Assembly: GCA_963797485.1 (NCBI GenBank)
Contig: CAWCPF010000003.1
Coordinates: 62,001-126,000 of the forward strand
DNA: 64,000 nucleotides
DNA from: CAWAND01 sp963797485
Lineage (GTDB): Bacteria; Chloroflexota; Anaerolineae; Anaerolineales; E44-bin32
Reading direction: 5' to 3'
Part shown: piece by piece, positions 16,687 through 24,671 of the stretch
Position numbering within the stretch: the stretch's first letter is position 1
How the letters are laid out: each line of letters begins with the position of its first letter
Notes under the pieces: model-generated
The model's input: the letters and a program-made list of their open reading frames with translations, nothing else
The model's database searches: none
Told to the model about the DNA's origin: nothing
Program-made: the position numbers and the translations under genes

Positions 16687-17317
16687 TCAGACCAGGTCAG
16701 ACGCACTCGCCGGGGAAAGCCGGGTCCCGAGAGCCTGCTGCATGTAGCGCTTGGCCACGTCCACCGGCACAGCCAACCCGACGTCCGGGCCAGCCATCAT
16801 GGTGTTGACGCCCACCAACCGGCCGCGATCGTCGACCAGCGGGCCGCCGGAATGCCCCGGGCGCAGGTGCGCGCTCACGGCGATCCAGGCGGTATCCGGC
16901 CTCAGGCGCGGGGCCTCGGGCAGGTGCGATCCGACCCCGATGACCACGCCGGCTGTGGTGCCGCCGGCTACCCCCCACGGATGGCCAAGGGCCGCCACCC
17001 AGCTACCGGGCGCCAGGCGGCCCGAGTTCGCCGAGCTCGATAGCCGGAAGCTCTTCGGCCTCAACTTCGAGCAGGGCCAGGTCGCGCTCGGGGCTGTGGG
17101 CCAGGAGCCGGGCCTCGAGCTGGCGGCCATCTTCCATTTCGATTTCGGCCCGCCGGGCGCGCACCACATGCGCGCTGGTGAGAATCAGACCCTGGTGGTG
17201 GAGCACCACGCCTGCTCCGGCACCGCCTCGGCCGTCTCGCACCTGGACCAGGCTGTGGCGTGCACCGGCCACGACGCCGGCCATCGAATCATTGATGGCT
17301 TCGAGAAGGCTGCTCAT
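16687..17317 (-). CDS. trypsin-like serine protease without PDZ domain (frameshifted)
   Basis: About 210 residues: a chymotrypsin-fold protease with LILTSAHVV (catalytic His), ERDLALLEVE (catalytic Asp) and LRPGHSGGPLVDDRGRLVGVN (catalytic Ser). No signal peptide and no PDZ domain, so it is a short HtrA/Deg-related form that is probably cytoplasmic. The frame breaks near 17028-17032 between ELPAIELGE and SGRLAPGSWVAALGHP; both sides are conserved protease sequence, so one gene is certain. Starts 9 nt after the stop of the PDZ-containing protease and is presumably co-transcribed. Confidence 0.85.
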
Positions 17318-17326
17318 GGCCGGGCC

Positions 17327-18214
17327 TCAGGGGCGGTCCCCAATCGTCACCTGGCGATCGGCGATCTCTCCGGCGCGCAGGAAGCGAAGGGTCGCCTTCT
17401 GGCCGGCGCGGTCGGCCAAAGCCGAGAGCAGGTCGTCGAGGTGGCGCAGGGGCAGATCGTCCAGCTTGAGCAAAGTGTCGCCCAGCAAGAACCCGGCCGC
17501 CGCCGCCGGCCCGCCGTCTTCGACCGATGCCAGCAGCAGCCCGGTCTCCTGTCCGGCCGCCTCCACCTGCTCCTTGGGGAGCTGCACGGCCTGGGAGGAC
17601 ACCCCCAGATAGCCGCGGCGCACCCGGCCGTGCTCGAGCAGGTCGGTGACCACACGCGACACGGTCGGCGTCGGCAGCGTCAGGCTGATGCCGCGGACCA
17701 GGGCCGAGGTGTTGATTCCGATGACCCGCCCGTCGGCGCCCACCAGGGCGCCCCCGGAGAACCCCGGGTACATGACCACGTCGGTCTGCAGGTAGCGATC
17801 GATTTGGCCCCCCATGGGCGAGCGCCAGGCATCGCCAAGGGCGCTGATGATGCCCAGTGTCGCCTGAAGCGTGCGCCCCGGCCGCCCGATGGCCAGCACC
17901 ATGTGGCCGACCTTGAGGGATTCGGTTTCGGCCCATTTGGCGGCCGGCGCGCCGTCGACGCGCAGCACTGCCAGATCGGTGCTTGGATCGCGGCCGACCA
18001 GCTCGGCCGCCAGCCGGCTGCCGTCGGCCATCACCACGCCGATGTCTTCATCCTGTTCGACCACATGGTGCGCGGTCACGATCAGGCCCTGCTCGGTCCA
18101 GGCCACGCCGCTGGCCGCCACACGTCGGCGGGCTTCGACGCGCACCACGTGGGGTTCGCTGGCCGTGACCAGCGCCGCCATGTCCTTGGATAACTGTGTG
18201 AGTACGTCCGCCAT
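17327..18214 (-). CDS. HtrA/Deg-like trypsin-PDZ serine protease
   Basis: 295 residues. The protease domain has LIVTAHHVV (His), STDLAVLRVD (Asp) and YPGFSGGALVGADGRVIGIN (Ser). A C-terminal PDZ domain (RRGYLGVSSQAVQLP…GLLLASVEDGGPAAAAGFLLGDTLLKLDD) ends the protein. No signal peptide or membrane anchor is seen, unlike classical DegP. GGAGGG lies upstream of the ATG. Forms a tandem with the PDZ-less protease downstream. Upstream on the same strand is a LuxR regulator that ends and begins in between, so separate promoters are possible. Confidence 0.9.
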   Translation of the reverse strand: MADVLTQLSKDMAALVTASEPHVVRVEARRRVAASGVAWTEQGLIVTAHHVVEQDEDIGVVMADGSRLAAELVGRDPSTDLAVLRVDGAPAAKWAETESLKVGHMVLAIGRPGRTLQATLGIISALGDAWRSPMGGQIDRYLQTDVVMYPGFSGGALVGADGRVIGINTSALVRGISLTLPTPTVSRVVTDLLEHGRVRRGYLGVSSQAVQLPKEQVEAAGQETGLLLASVEDGGPAAAAGFLLGDTLLKLDDLPLRHLDDLLSALADRAGQKATLRFLRAGEIADRQVTIGDRP

Positions 18215-18350
18215 GTTGGCTTATCTCCCTCCCAGCCCGGGATCGGGCTGCTGTCTACTGCTACAGCATACGCGGCGCGCTTCGCTCCGGCCTCCCCTTT
18301 TCGGCCAGGGAGCCGCTATACCATCGCCTAGGTTGCCGGGATCGGATGGA

Positions 18351-18974
18351 CTAGAGGAAGATGAGCCCTAGCGCGGCCGCCCGCATGGCGGCTTCGGTTC
18401 GGCTTTGCGCGCCCAGTTTGCCGAGGATGGCATTGACGTGGAATTTGACCGTGTGCTCGCTGATCCCCAATTGGTGCGCGATGGCCCGGTTGGACAGGCC
18501 CTCGGCCAACAGTCGCAGCACGTCGGTTTCGCGGTCGGTCAGCGGTTCGGCCAGGTCTTCGGGGCGGGCCGCATCCGGGGCCACCTGGCTTGCGTAACCG
18601 GGATCGAGGACCACCCAGCCCTCGGCGGCGGCTCGCAGCGCGCCGGCCAAGCGGCCGGTCTCGGTCTGGCGCGGCAGCATCCCGCCGAGCCCGCCGCGCC
18701 AGATCTGGCGCGGCGTGTGAACTTCCGACAGAAGCAGGACCAGCGGCGCGCCGGCGTCGGGCAGGTCGTGGGCAGGCTCGGACCCCCATCCCAGATCCCA
18801 CACTACCACCTGGGCGCGGTGCAGGCTGGTGTCCTCGGCCACGGCGCCGGCCGGGTCCAGTTGGGCGACCACCTCCAGACCGGGCTCGCCGCCCAGGGCC
18901 GCTGCCAGTCCCGCCCGCACCAGGGGATCGGCGGCCACAATCATCACCCTCAAGTCCTGTTGGCTGACTGGCAT
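18351..18974 (-). CDS. NarL/FixJ-type response regulator with LuxR HTH
   Basis: 207 residues. The receiver-like N-terminal domain (LRVMIVAADPLVRAGLAAAL, VVVWDLGWG) is degenerate: the acidic pair is AAD rather than DDD/DDE. The C-terminus is a clear LuxR HTH (LTDRETDVLRLLAEGLSNRAIAHQLGISEHTVKFHVNAILGKLGAQSRTEAA). Probably a transcription factor controlled without, or with atypical, phosphorylation. No histidine kinase is adjacent. Divergent from the SatD unit. Confidence 0.88.
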   Translation of the reverse strand: MPVSQQDLRVMIVAADPLVRAGLAAALGGEPGLEVVAQLDPAGAVAEDTSLHRAQVVVWDLGWGSEPAHDLPDAGAPLVLLLSEVHTPRQIWRGGLGGMLPRQTETGRLAGALRAAAEGWVVLDPGYASQVAPDAARPEDLAEPLTDRETDVLRLLAEGLSNRAIAHQLGISEHTVKFHVNAILGKLGAQSRTEAAMRAAALGLIFL

Positions 18975-19033
18975 GGATCGGCCATTCCTGCTGCTGGATC
19001 GCCCGCCCGGCCCCAGCCTGGGCGATGGGCTGC

Positions 19034-19039
19034 ATCATA
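19034..19039 (-). promoter_or_regulatory. -10 hexamer (TATGAT) for the LuxR-type gene
   Basis: The minus strand reads GGTATGATGC about 60 nt before the start codon; no clear -35 is seen. Confidence 0.4.
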
Positions 19040-19058
19040 CCACCTGCATCCGTGCGTC

Positions 19059-19087
19059 TTGACAGCCCGCCGACGCTGGTCCATAAT
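19059..19087 (+). promoter_or_regulatory. strong sigma70-type promoter of the SatD unit
   Basis: TTGACA (19059-19064), exactly 17 nt, then CATAAT (19082-19087). The expected start is near 19094, about 107 nt before the SatD ATG. The leader is unusually AT-rich. Confidence 0.75.
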
Positions 19088-19094
19088 CGGGGAT

Positions 19095-19172
19095 ATGAAG
19101 CCCAAGACCTTAATACTGATTGAATTAAGTGTATTTCGCTTCACTGATGGCGTGGTTAAGCCATTTGCCTAA
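19095..19172 (+). CDS. possible 25-codon leaderless mini-ORF in the SatD leader
   Basis: ATG 19095 lies 7 nt after the CATAAT hexamer, at the predicted transcription start, and opens a frame encoding MKPKTLILIELSVFRFTDG… to a TAA. Its codons (TTA, ATA, ATT, TTA, AGT, GTA, TTT) are unlike the GC-rich genes around it. It could be a leader peptide, or the AT-rich stretch may be an operator with the frame open by chance. Confidence 0.25.
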   Translation: MKPKTLILIELSVFRFTDGVVKPFA

Positions 19173-19200
19173 ACGCTTCCGGGTGGAGAGGTGTTAGCCC

Positions 19201-19836
19201 ATGGCCGAGCGCAACTATCTGGCGCTGATCGGCGACGTGGTCCATTCAAAGCAGTCGGGGGACCGGGCGGCGCTCCAGTCCAGGCTGAGCGGCATGCTGG
19301 AGCGGCTGAACGACGTGTTCCGGCGTGAGCTGGCGTCCGGGTTTGTGCTGACCGTCGGTGATGAGTTCCAGGGTCTGCTGGCTTCCGGGGCCGGCTTGAC
19401 GCGCCTGCTCTCTCAACTGCGCTCCGCCGCGCATCCCGAAGGGCTGCGTTTCGGCCTGGGCATCGGCCCGCTGTCGACCCCCCTGCGCCAGCCGGCCATC
19501 GGAATGGACGGCCCGTGCTTTCACCGGGCCCGGGCGGCCATCGAGCGCGCCGCGGCCGCGGCTACCGCGGTCGAGGTCGAAAGCGCCGGGCCCGCGCCGG
19601 CCTTTGCCATCTTCGCCAGCCTGGAGGCCGCCTTGCGCGCCGGCTGGACCGACCGCCAGCGCCAGGTACTGGACCTGGCCATGACCGGCCAATCCGGCCG
19701 GTCGATCGCCCGCAGTTTGGGGATCAGCCCCAGCGCCGTCAGCCAGCACCTGCACGCCGCCGACCACGATCGCATCGCCGCCGCCAGCGCGGCCTGGGAG
19801 GCCGCCGTCGGCCTGGCATTGAAGGCCGCCCCATGA
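19201..19836 (+). CDS. SatD family protein
   Basis: 211 residues. The N-terminal part (NYLALIGDVVHSKQSGDRAALQSRL, VLTVGDEFQGLL, LRFGLGIGPL, MDGPCFHRARAAIE) is characteristic of SatD proteins, which resemble nucleotide-binding or cyclase-like folds. The C-terminal 60 residues form a sigma70-region-4-like HTH (WTDRQRQVLDLAMTGQSGRSIARSLGISPSAVSQHL), suggesting DNA binding. GGAGAGG lies about 10 nt upstream. Its stop overlaps the ATG of the membrane protein, as in the usual SatD/DUF3307 pairs. The molecular function of the pair is not established. Confidence 0.85.
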   Translation: MAERNYLALIGDVVHSKQSGDRAALQSRLSGMLERLNDVFRRELASGFVLTVGDEFQGLLASGAGLTRLLSQLRSAAHPEGLRFGLGIGPLSTPLRQPAIGMDGPCFHRARAAIERAAAAATAVEVESAGPAPAFAIFASLEAALRAGWTDRQRQVLDLAMTGQSGRSIARSLGISPSAVSQHLHAADHDRIAAASAAWEAAVGLALKAAP

Positions 19837-20576
19837 GCACGCTGCTGCAGCCGGCCCTGCTGGCCGCCCTGATCCTCACAGCCACCGAGTACGGCCTGCT
19901 CAGCCGGGCCCAAGCCATCGAACGCCTGGCCGGCCCGTGGCGCCCGGCGCGGGCGCTGGCCCGCCTGGCCGCCTGGCTCGCCATCGGGCTGTTGGGTGGC
20001 CTGTGGCGCAGCCCATTGGGCTGGACGGCGCTCCTGACCGCCGTCGTGGTCACTGAGCTGGGTGCGCTCGTCCTGCACCGGCGCGTGCGCCACGACGTCG
20101 CCCGCGCCGCTCCTCACGCGCGGCCGTGGACCCATCTGCTGCCCGTGGCGGCCGCCCTGATGGTTTCGCTGGCCGTGCAGCTCGTGTCCGGTCCGCTGCG
20201 CCTGCCTCCATTCGTGTGGTATCCGCCCCAGTTGGACCGGCTGGCGGCGGGGGCCGCCGGGCTGGTGCTGCTTGGCACGTGGGGCACGCTGCTGACGGTC
20301 AGCGTGATCGAGGTCACGCGCCCCAATCAGGTCAGCGACGACAGCGGGGCGCGCCCCGGCCCCGGTGAGATGATCGGGTTGTTGGAACGGACACTGGTGT
20401 TCTTGCTCATCCTGGCCGGCAGCCTGCCCTCGGTCGGTTTCATCGTGGCCTTCAAGTCGGCCGCCCGCTTCCCGCAGTTCAAGGACCCCGATTTCGCCGA
20501 GTATTTCTTGATCGGCACCCTGACGTCGGTGGGGTTGGCCGCCCTGGCCGGCCTGGCTGTCCAGCTCGTCCCCTAG
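19833..20576 (+). CDS. DUF3307-like integral membrane protein paired with SatD
   Basis: 247 residues with six or more hydrophobic helices (LLAALILTATEYGLL, LAAWLAIGLLGGLW, LLTAVVVTELGALVL, LLPVAAALMVSLAVQLV, AGAAGLVLLGTWGTLLTVSVIEV, TLVFLLILAGSLPSVGFIVAF, LIGTLTSVGLAALAGLAVQLV). ATG 19833 overlaps the SatD TGA, so translation is coupled. SatD genes are commonly followed by membrane proteins of this kind; the DUF3307 assignment is inferred from that pairing rather than from clear motifs. Confidence 0.7.
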   Translation: MSTLLQPALLAALILTATEYGLLSRAQAIERLAGPWRPARALARLAAWLAIGLLGGLWRSPLGWTALLTAVVVTELGALVLHRRVRHDVARAAPHARPWTHLLPVAAALMVSLAVQLVSGPLRLPPFVWYPPQLDRLAAGAAGLVLLGTWGTLLTVSVIEVTRPNQVSDDSGARPGPGEMIGLLERTLVFLLILAGSLPSVGFIVAFKSAARFPQFKDPDFAEYFLIGTLTSVGLAALAGLAVQLVP

Positions 20577-20718
20577 GACGGAACGCCCACGTGAGATGAT
20601 TGAATAGCCCCACTTCCTGGGGTAGGATGATTGCGGATCCCCCAGCCGGCTCCCCGCCCGCCAGGCCTTCGACCTGCGACGCCCACAACCTTGACGCGGA
20701 GCCCGGGAGGACAGTCCC

Positions 20719-21060
20719 ATGATCACCCTCGACCAGACGCTCTACAGCCTGGAGCGCGTGCGCGAACTGATGCGCTCCGCCAGCCAGCTCGAGCCCAACC
20801 TGCGGCATACCATCGCCAACTTGAAAGATTTGCAGACGATGCTGGGGCTGGCCCGCCAGAAGGGCGCCAAGGACCCCAAGGACTTCGAGCACTATGTGGA
20901 CCAGGTCCTGGGGCCCCAGCTAGCGACCATCATCAACGCGCTCGAGGCGGGCTCCGGAGCCCAGCTCGAGCACCTGCACTCGGCCAACGAAATGGTCAAT
21001 GGGCTGATCGCCAGCCTGGAGCTGGTCACCCGCGGCGGCGGGGACTCGCTGCTGGGTTAG
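20719..21060 (+). CDS. hypothetical helical protein
   Basis: 113 residues, mostly helical and amphipathic, no membrane segment or known motif. GGAGG lies 8 nt before the ATG and a TAGGAT -10-like box is at 20623-20628, so it has its own transcription unit. The stop is followed within 6 nt by the convergent end of a membrane protein gene. Function unknown. Confidence 0.65.
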   Translation: MITLDQTLYSLERVRELMRSASQLEPNLRHTIANLKDLQTMLGLARQKGAKDPKDFEHYVDQVLGPQLATIINALEAGSGAQLEHLHSANEMVNGLIASLELVTRGGGDSLLG

Positions 21061-21066
21061 CCCCGC

Positions 21067-21684
21067 TCAATGGACCGCGCCGTTCACCACCACCAGCGCG
21101 GACAGCATCAGGTTAGCCGCCATCAGGAACAAGTCGGTGGCTTGGGCTGTTGAGGACAGCCCCAGCTCGCCCCTGCGCCAGGCGGCCACCCACCCAGCCA
21201 GCAAAGCTCCGAACAAGACTAATCCCAACCCGGCCCAACCCTTGAGCAGGCTCGGGCTGCCGGCCCACACGGCTGCCAAACCCCACCCCAAGACATAGAG
21301 CCACGCCAGCAACCACGGCCAGCGCCCGGGCAGCAGGACACGCGGGGCAGCCAAACCACCGAGCAGACATGCCACCGACCCCACCGCCAAGACCAGGATC
21401 GAGCTTCCCAGCCACGACGTGGAGCCGATCGGAAACCAGTGCCCCAGCAAACCCCCGGCCAGATAAGCAAACGCCGCCAACATGGCCAGGTTCCACCGCT
21501 CGGCCTCCCTGGCGGCCAACAGGCCGACAAACACCAAGACGGCCAGGATGGCCACCGCCGACAGCAGAGGCCCGGTCAGACCGGCGGCCAGCCAGCGCGC
21601 GCCGACCCATGACATGAACACAGCTCCGATCAAGATAGGCAGCGCACCCAGGAGCAGTTTCGGCCAACGCGAAGGTTGGCTCAA
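21067..21684 (-). CDS. multi-pass membrane protein at the end of the tad operon
   Basis: 205 residues with about seven transmembrane helices and few polar loops. No recognised motif. Its start overlaps the stop of the TadG-like gene, so it belongs to the tad transcription unit. It could be a pilus-biogenesis accessory or an unrelated passenger. It lacks the paired-Asp GxGD-type motif of prepilin peptidases, so I do not call it TadV/CpaA. Confidence 0.6.
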   Translation of the reverse strand: MSQPSRWPKLLLGALPILIGAVFMSWVGARWLAAGLTGPLLSAVAILAVLVFVGLLAAREAERWNLAMLAAFAYLAGGLLGHWFPIGSTSWLGSSILVLAVGSVACLLGGLAAPRVLLPGRWPWLLAWLYVLGWGLAAVWAGSPSLLKGWAGLGLVLFGALLAGWVAAWRRGELGLSSTAQATDLFLMAANLMLSALVVVNGAVH

Positions 21685-22256
21685 CGTTGCGGCACCTCCG
21701 ACAGCCCCTCTCCGGGGAGGTGCACGAACTCCTGCCCGATGAGACCGACCAGGAGAATGGACACTTTTTCTCTGACCTGGACAAGCACACTAAGTTGGCC
21801 CCCGAGCGGGTCATAGCCATACGGGTAGATCAGCGTCAACGTCTCGATGTCGGGATTGGATGGCCCGATCCCGTTGCGAGCGGCGTACTCCCTGCCGACA
21901 GCTTCCGCGGTCGCCCGGACATCGGGTGAGACCAGCGTGGCCCGATCGTCATCGTTCAACCAGTGGGGGATCTCGGCTGGCAGCGGTGTGGCCGTGCAGC
22001 TCGCCCCGGTCTCGCCGAAATCCCCGTCAGGGATGCAGGCCGGCAGGGAGGCGGCCTCCGTCTGCCGGGCCACCGCTTGAGTCACCATTTGTTCAGACAC
22101 CCATCCGATGCCGGCGTCGGCCGCGGCTTGGGCCGAGCGGTCGAGCCTTTGGCGCTCGATGTACAGCCGGCCGGCGTCCACCGCCACGGCCAGGATGATC
22201 AAGATCACCATCAGCGCCACGGCCACCACAACCACGATCTGGCCCCGGGCGGTCAT
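21681..22256 (-). CDS. TadG-like pseudopilin / Flp pilus assembly protein
   Basis: 191 residues. The N-terminus RGQIVVVVAVALMVILIILAVAVDAGRLYIERQRLDRSAQAAADAG is the TadE/TadG-type segment: a short positive lead, a 20-residue hydrophobic helix, then an aliphatic D-A-G-R-L and a helical stretch ending AADAG. The rest is extracellular and carries two Cys (CIPDGDFGETGASC). Overlaps TadE and the downstream membrane protein by 4 nt. Confidence 0.8.
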   Translation of the reverse strand: MTARGQIVVVVAVALMVILIILAVAVDAGRLYIERQRLDRSAQAAADAGIGWVSEQMVTQAVARQTEAASLPACIPDGDFGETGASCTATPLPAEIPHWLNDDDRATLVSPDVRATAEAVGREYAARNGIGPSNPDIETLTLIYPYGYDPLGGQLSVLVQVREKVSILLVGLIGQEFVHLPGEGLSEVPQR

Positions 22257-22720
22257 GGATTCTGGTACTCCATCCGGCTCACCGCCTGCGCGCCGAGGCG
22301 GACCTGGGGCGCGAAAGGCAGGGCCAAGCTCATGCTGTAGTTCAGCCGCACGGTCAAAGGATAGCCGCGCGGCATGGGCCAGGGCTGATTTCGGGGCGAT
22401 TCATCCTGGGTAGGCTCGATGTCGATGTCCACAGCCTCGGCGTTCAAGCCGGCAACGGCCTGAAGGACGGCGCCGGTGACTTCCGCATCGCCATTCGCCG
22501 GATTGGTGATCGTGGCCCCGGCACGCGCACCCTCCCATGCCGCCTGCGTCAGGACGATCTGCGCGTTGATCATGAGTCCAAGGTTGATCAGACCCAAAAT
22601 CAGGAGCAACAGCACGGGCAGGGTCATGGCCAACTCGACCACCGCCTGGCCGTCCGGGGGCGAGCTCGTCTTGGGCCTCTTGAGCATGAGAGCCGTCAGC
22701 CGCACCGCCCCCCGGTTCAT
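22253..22720 (-). CDS. TadE-like pseudopilin
   Basis: 155 residues. GQAVVELAMTLPVLLLLILGLINLGLMINAQIVLTQAAWEGARAGA is the TadE pattern: E-x-A processing site, hydrophobic helix, then conserved AA-x-E-GAR. A secreted domain of about 80 residues follows. Overlaps tadC at a TGATG and tadG at ATGA. Alternative start ATG at 22687 would shorten the cytoplasmic lead. Confidence 0.82.
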   Translation of the reverse strand: MNRGAVRLTALMLKRPKTSSPPDGQAVVELAMTLPVLLLLILGLINLGLMINAQIVLTQAAWEGARAGATITNPANGDAEVTGAVLQAVAGLNAEAVDIDIEPTQDESPRNQPWPMPRGYPLTVRLNYSMSLALPFAPQVRLGAQAVSRMEYQNP

Positions 22721-23586
22721 CAGCGGCCCAGAAACAGGTGCAGGATGGGAGGGGCGAGATAGATGATGAGCAGCGCCGGCAGAAAGAAAAAGACCAACGG
22801 GAAGACGATGAGAACCGGTAGCCTGCGGCTGGCTTCCTGTGCCCGGCGCCGTCGGCCTGCCCGCAGCAAGCGCGTCTGGACCTTTAGAGCCTTGGCCAGC
22901 GACGTGCCCAGCTTGTCGGATTGATTGACCGTGGCGACGAGTGCCAGCACATCGGGAGACGGGTTGCGCACCTGCATTTCATACAGGGCCGCAGACCGAG
23001 AATGTCCGCGATCGATCTGGCGGATCACTCGACGCAGCTCATCCCCTAACAGGCCGTGGAAATCGACGGCCGTCCGCCTGAACGCCATCTCAAAGCTCAA
23101 CCCCGCATCGAGACCCAACGACACACGGTCAAGGAAATCGGGCAGCGCCAACTCCACTTCGCGCCGGCGATGGTCGGCTCGAGCGGTCAGCCACAACTCG
23201 GGACCGATGCCACCGGCCCCGAACAGGACCAGTCCCACAAGCACAATCGGCAAACTCGGCTTTTCGAGGAGCACCAGAGCCGCTCCGGTGAGACCGCCGG
23301 CCCAGATCGCCACCCAGCGCGCACCGGCATACGCTCTGCCTCTCCATGGAACTCCTGCCTGGAGCAGACGAGCTGCCAATCCGTCGGCAGCCCACCGATG
23401 GAGCAGGAAAGCGGGCACAGGAGCTTGCGCCAGCATGTCCCCGACCGAATCCATCGACACATGTGGGCCGTGAAACGGCCGCTCGCGTAGGCCTTCCCCA
23501 ACCCAGGTGAACAGCGCCAGTCCCAGCAGGCCTGCCGCCAGCCCAGCCATGACGGCCGCCGCTACGAGTGAGAGCATCGGGCTCAT
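22720..23586 (-). CDS. tadC: TadC-like inner-membrane platform protein
   Basis: 288 residues of the T2SS-F family: N-terminal transmembrane segments, the cytoplasmic T2SF domain (ELALPDFLDRVSLGLDAGLSFEMAFRRT…GLLGDELRRVIRQIDRG) and C-terminal helices (LPVLIVFPLVFFFLPALLIIYLAPPILHLFLG). With TadB it forms the platform for Flp pilus assembly. Adjacent start and stop codons with tadB show coupling. Confidence 0.88.
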   Translation of the reverse strand: MSPMLSLVAAAVMAGLAAGLLGLALFTWVGEGLRERPFHGPHVSMDSVGDMLAQAPVPAFLLHRWAADGLAARLLQAGVPWRGRAYAGARWVAIWAGGLTGAALVLLEKPSLPIVLVGLVLFGAGGIGPELWLTARADHRRREVELALPDFLDRVSLGLDAGLSFEMAFRRTAVDFHGLLGDELRRVIRQIDRGHSRSAALYEMQVRNPSPDVLALVATVNQSDKLGTSLAKALKVQTRLLRAGRRRRAQEASRRLPVLIVFPLVFFFLPALLIIYLAPPILHLFLGR

Positions 23587-24671
23587 CAGTAACGTATGCG
23601 CACCAGCCGGCTCAAGATGGCCCAGCCGGCCAACTGAAGAGCCATCGCCGCCACCAACAGCAGTTGGCCGATCAACGTGTCGAACAGCACATCGATGTAG
23701 CGCGGGTTGGTCAGCAGCAACAGTCCGGCGGAAACCGGTACCAAGCCGGCTACGACGGCACCGGAAAGCCTTCCCTGTGAGGTCACGGCTTGGACTTCGC
23801 GCTCAAGCTCAAGACGTTCCCTGAGAAGCCCAGCCGTCTCGTTCAGCATGCGCACCAGGTCACCGCCGAACTGGTGCTGGAGTTGAATTCCTTCCACAGC
23901 CAGCGCCATCATCTCTTGAGTGTTGTCCTCCTTCAGCGTCGATAGGGCCTCGTCCAGGGCGCGCCCGAGCCGCAGGCGCAGGCTGGCGCGCTTGAGGACA
24001 CCGGCCATGGGTTGAGGCAGCTCGCCAGCTGCAAAAGCGATAGCCTGCTGAAAAGACAATCCGGCCGCCAAACCCGCTGCCAGGGCATCCAGCGCCAAGG
24101 GGAGCTGATCATCGTATTGCCGTTGGCGGGCCGCCCGACGGGCTTGCACCCAGCGGATGGGGATCAACGGGCTCGCCAGGCCCAGACCCATTCCGAGCAC
24201 GGGCCCGGCAATCCGGGTCCCGACGAGCAAACCGGTCGCAGCGGCCAGAACGATGGCCATGAGGTACCTGGACGGCTTGCCGCCGAGCCCAGCCTCGGCC
24301 CAATGCTCTGCCAGTCGCCTCCCCCAGGCGGTCCTGAAAACAGGCTGCGAAATCGCCTCCAGCGGATCCGGGAGCCGGCGGAGCCAGCGCAAAGGCAAGG
24401 GGTCGCTCGCCAGCTTGGGGATCTCGGCGAGAACCGCCGTACGCTGCCGCCAGCGTCTCCCTTGAGAGACCCGCTCAAGCCACCACCCCGTGGCTGTGAC
24501 CCATGTCAGGACCGGCAGAGACACAAGCACAGCCGGCACGAGGGCCGGCTGCAGCACTGTAAGTGTGTGGAGCGCCTGGTGTTCGAACCATCCCACCGCC
24601 GTCGTCCCGGCCATAATCATCGCACCGGACCAGGTGAGCCACGCTCGCTGTCTCCGCCCGGCTTCATTCAT
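23586..24671 (-). CDS. tadB: TadB-like inner-membrane platform protein
   Basis: About 361 residues from ATG 24671, which overlaps the cpaF stop by 8 nt; a longer in-frame start at 24767 would lie inside cpaF. The T2SF domain is visible as DQLPLALDALAAGLAAGLSFQQAIAFAAGELPQPMAGVL…GRALDEALSTL, with transmembrane helices before and after. Works with TadC. Confidence 0.87.
   Translation of the reverse strand: MNEAGRRQRAWLTWSGAMIMAGTTAVGWFEHQALHTLTVLQPALVPAVLVSLPVLTWVTATGWWLERVSQGRRWRQRTAVLAEIPKLASDPLPLRWLRRLPDPLEAISQPVFRTAWGRRLAEHWAEAGLGGKPSRYLMAIVLAAATGLLVGTRIAGPVLGMGLGLASPLIPIRWVQARRAARQRQYDDQLPLALDALAAGLAAGLSFQQAIAFAAGELPQPMAGVLKRASLRLRLGRALDEALSTLKEDNTQEMMALAVEGIQLQHQFGGDLVRMLNETAGLLRERLELEREVQAVTSQGRLSGAVVAGLVPVSAGLLLLTNPRYIDVLFDTLIGQLLLVAAMALQLAGWAILSRLVRIRY

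Noticed and set aside
18351..18974. LuxR gene as a quorum-sensing receptor
   Set aside because: The N-terminus is a receiver-like domain rather than an autoinducer-binding domain, and no LuxI synthase is nearby.
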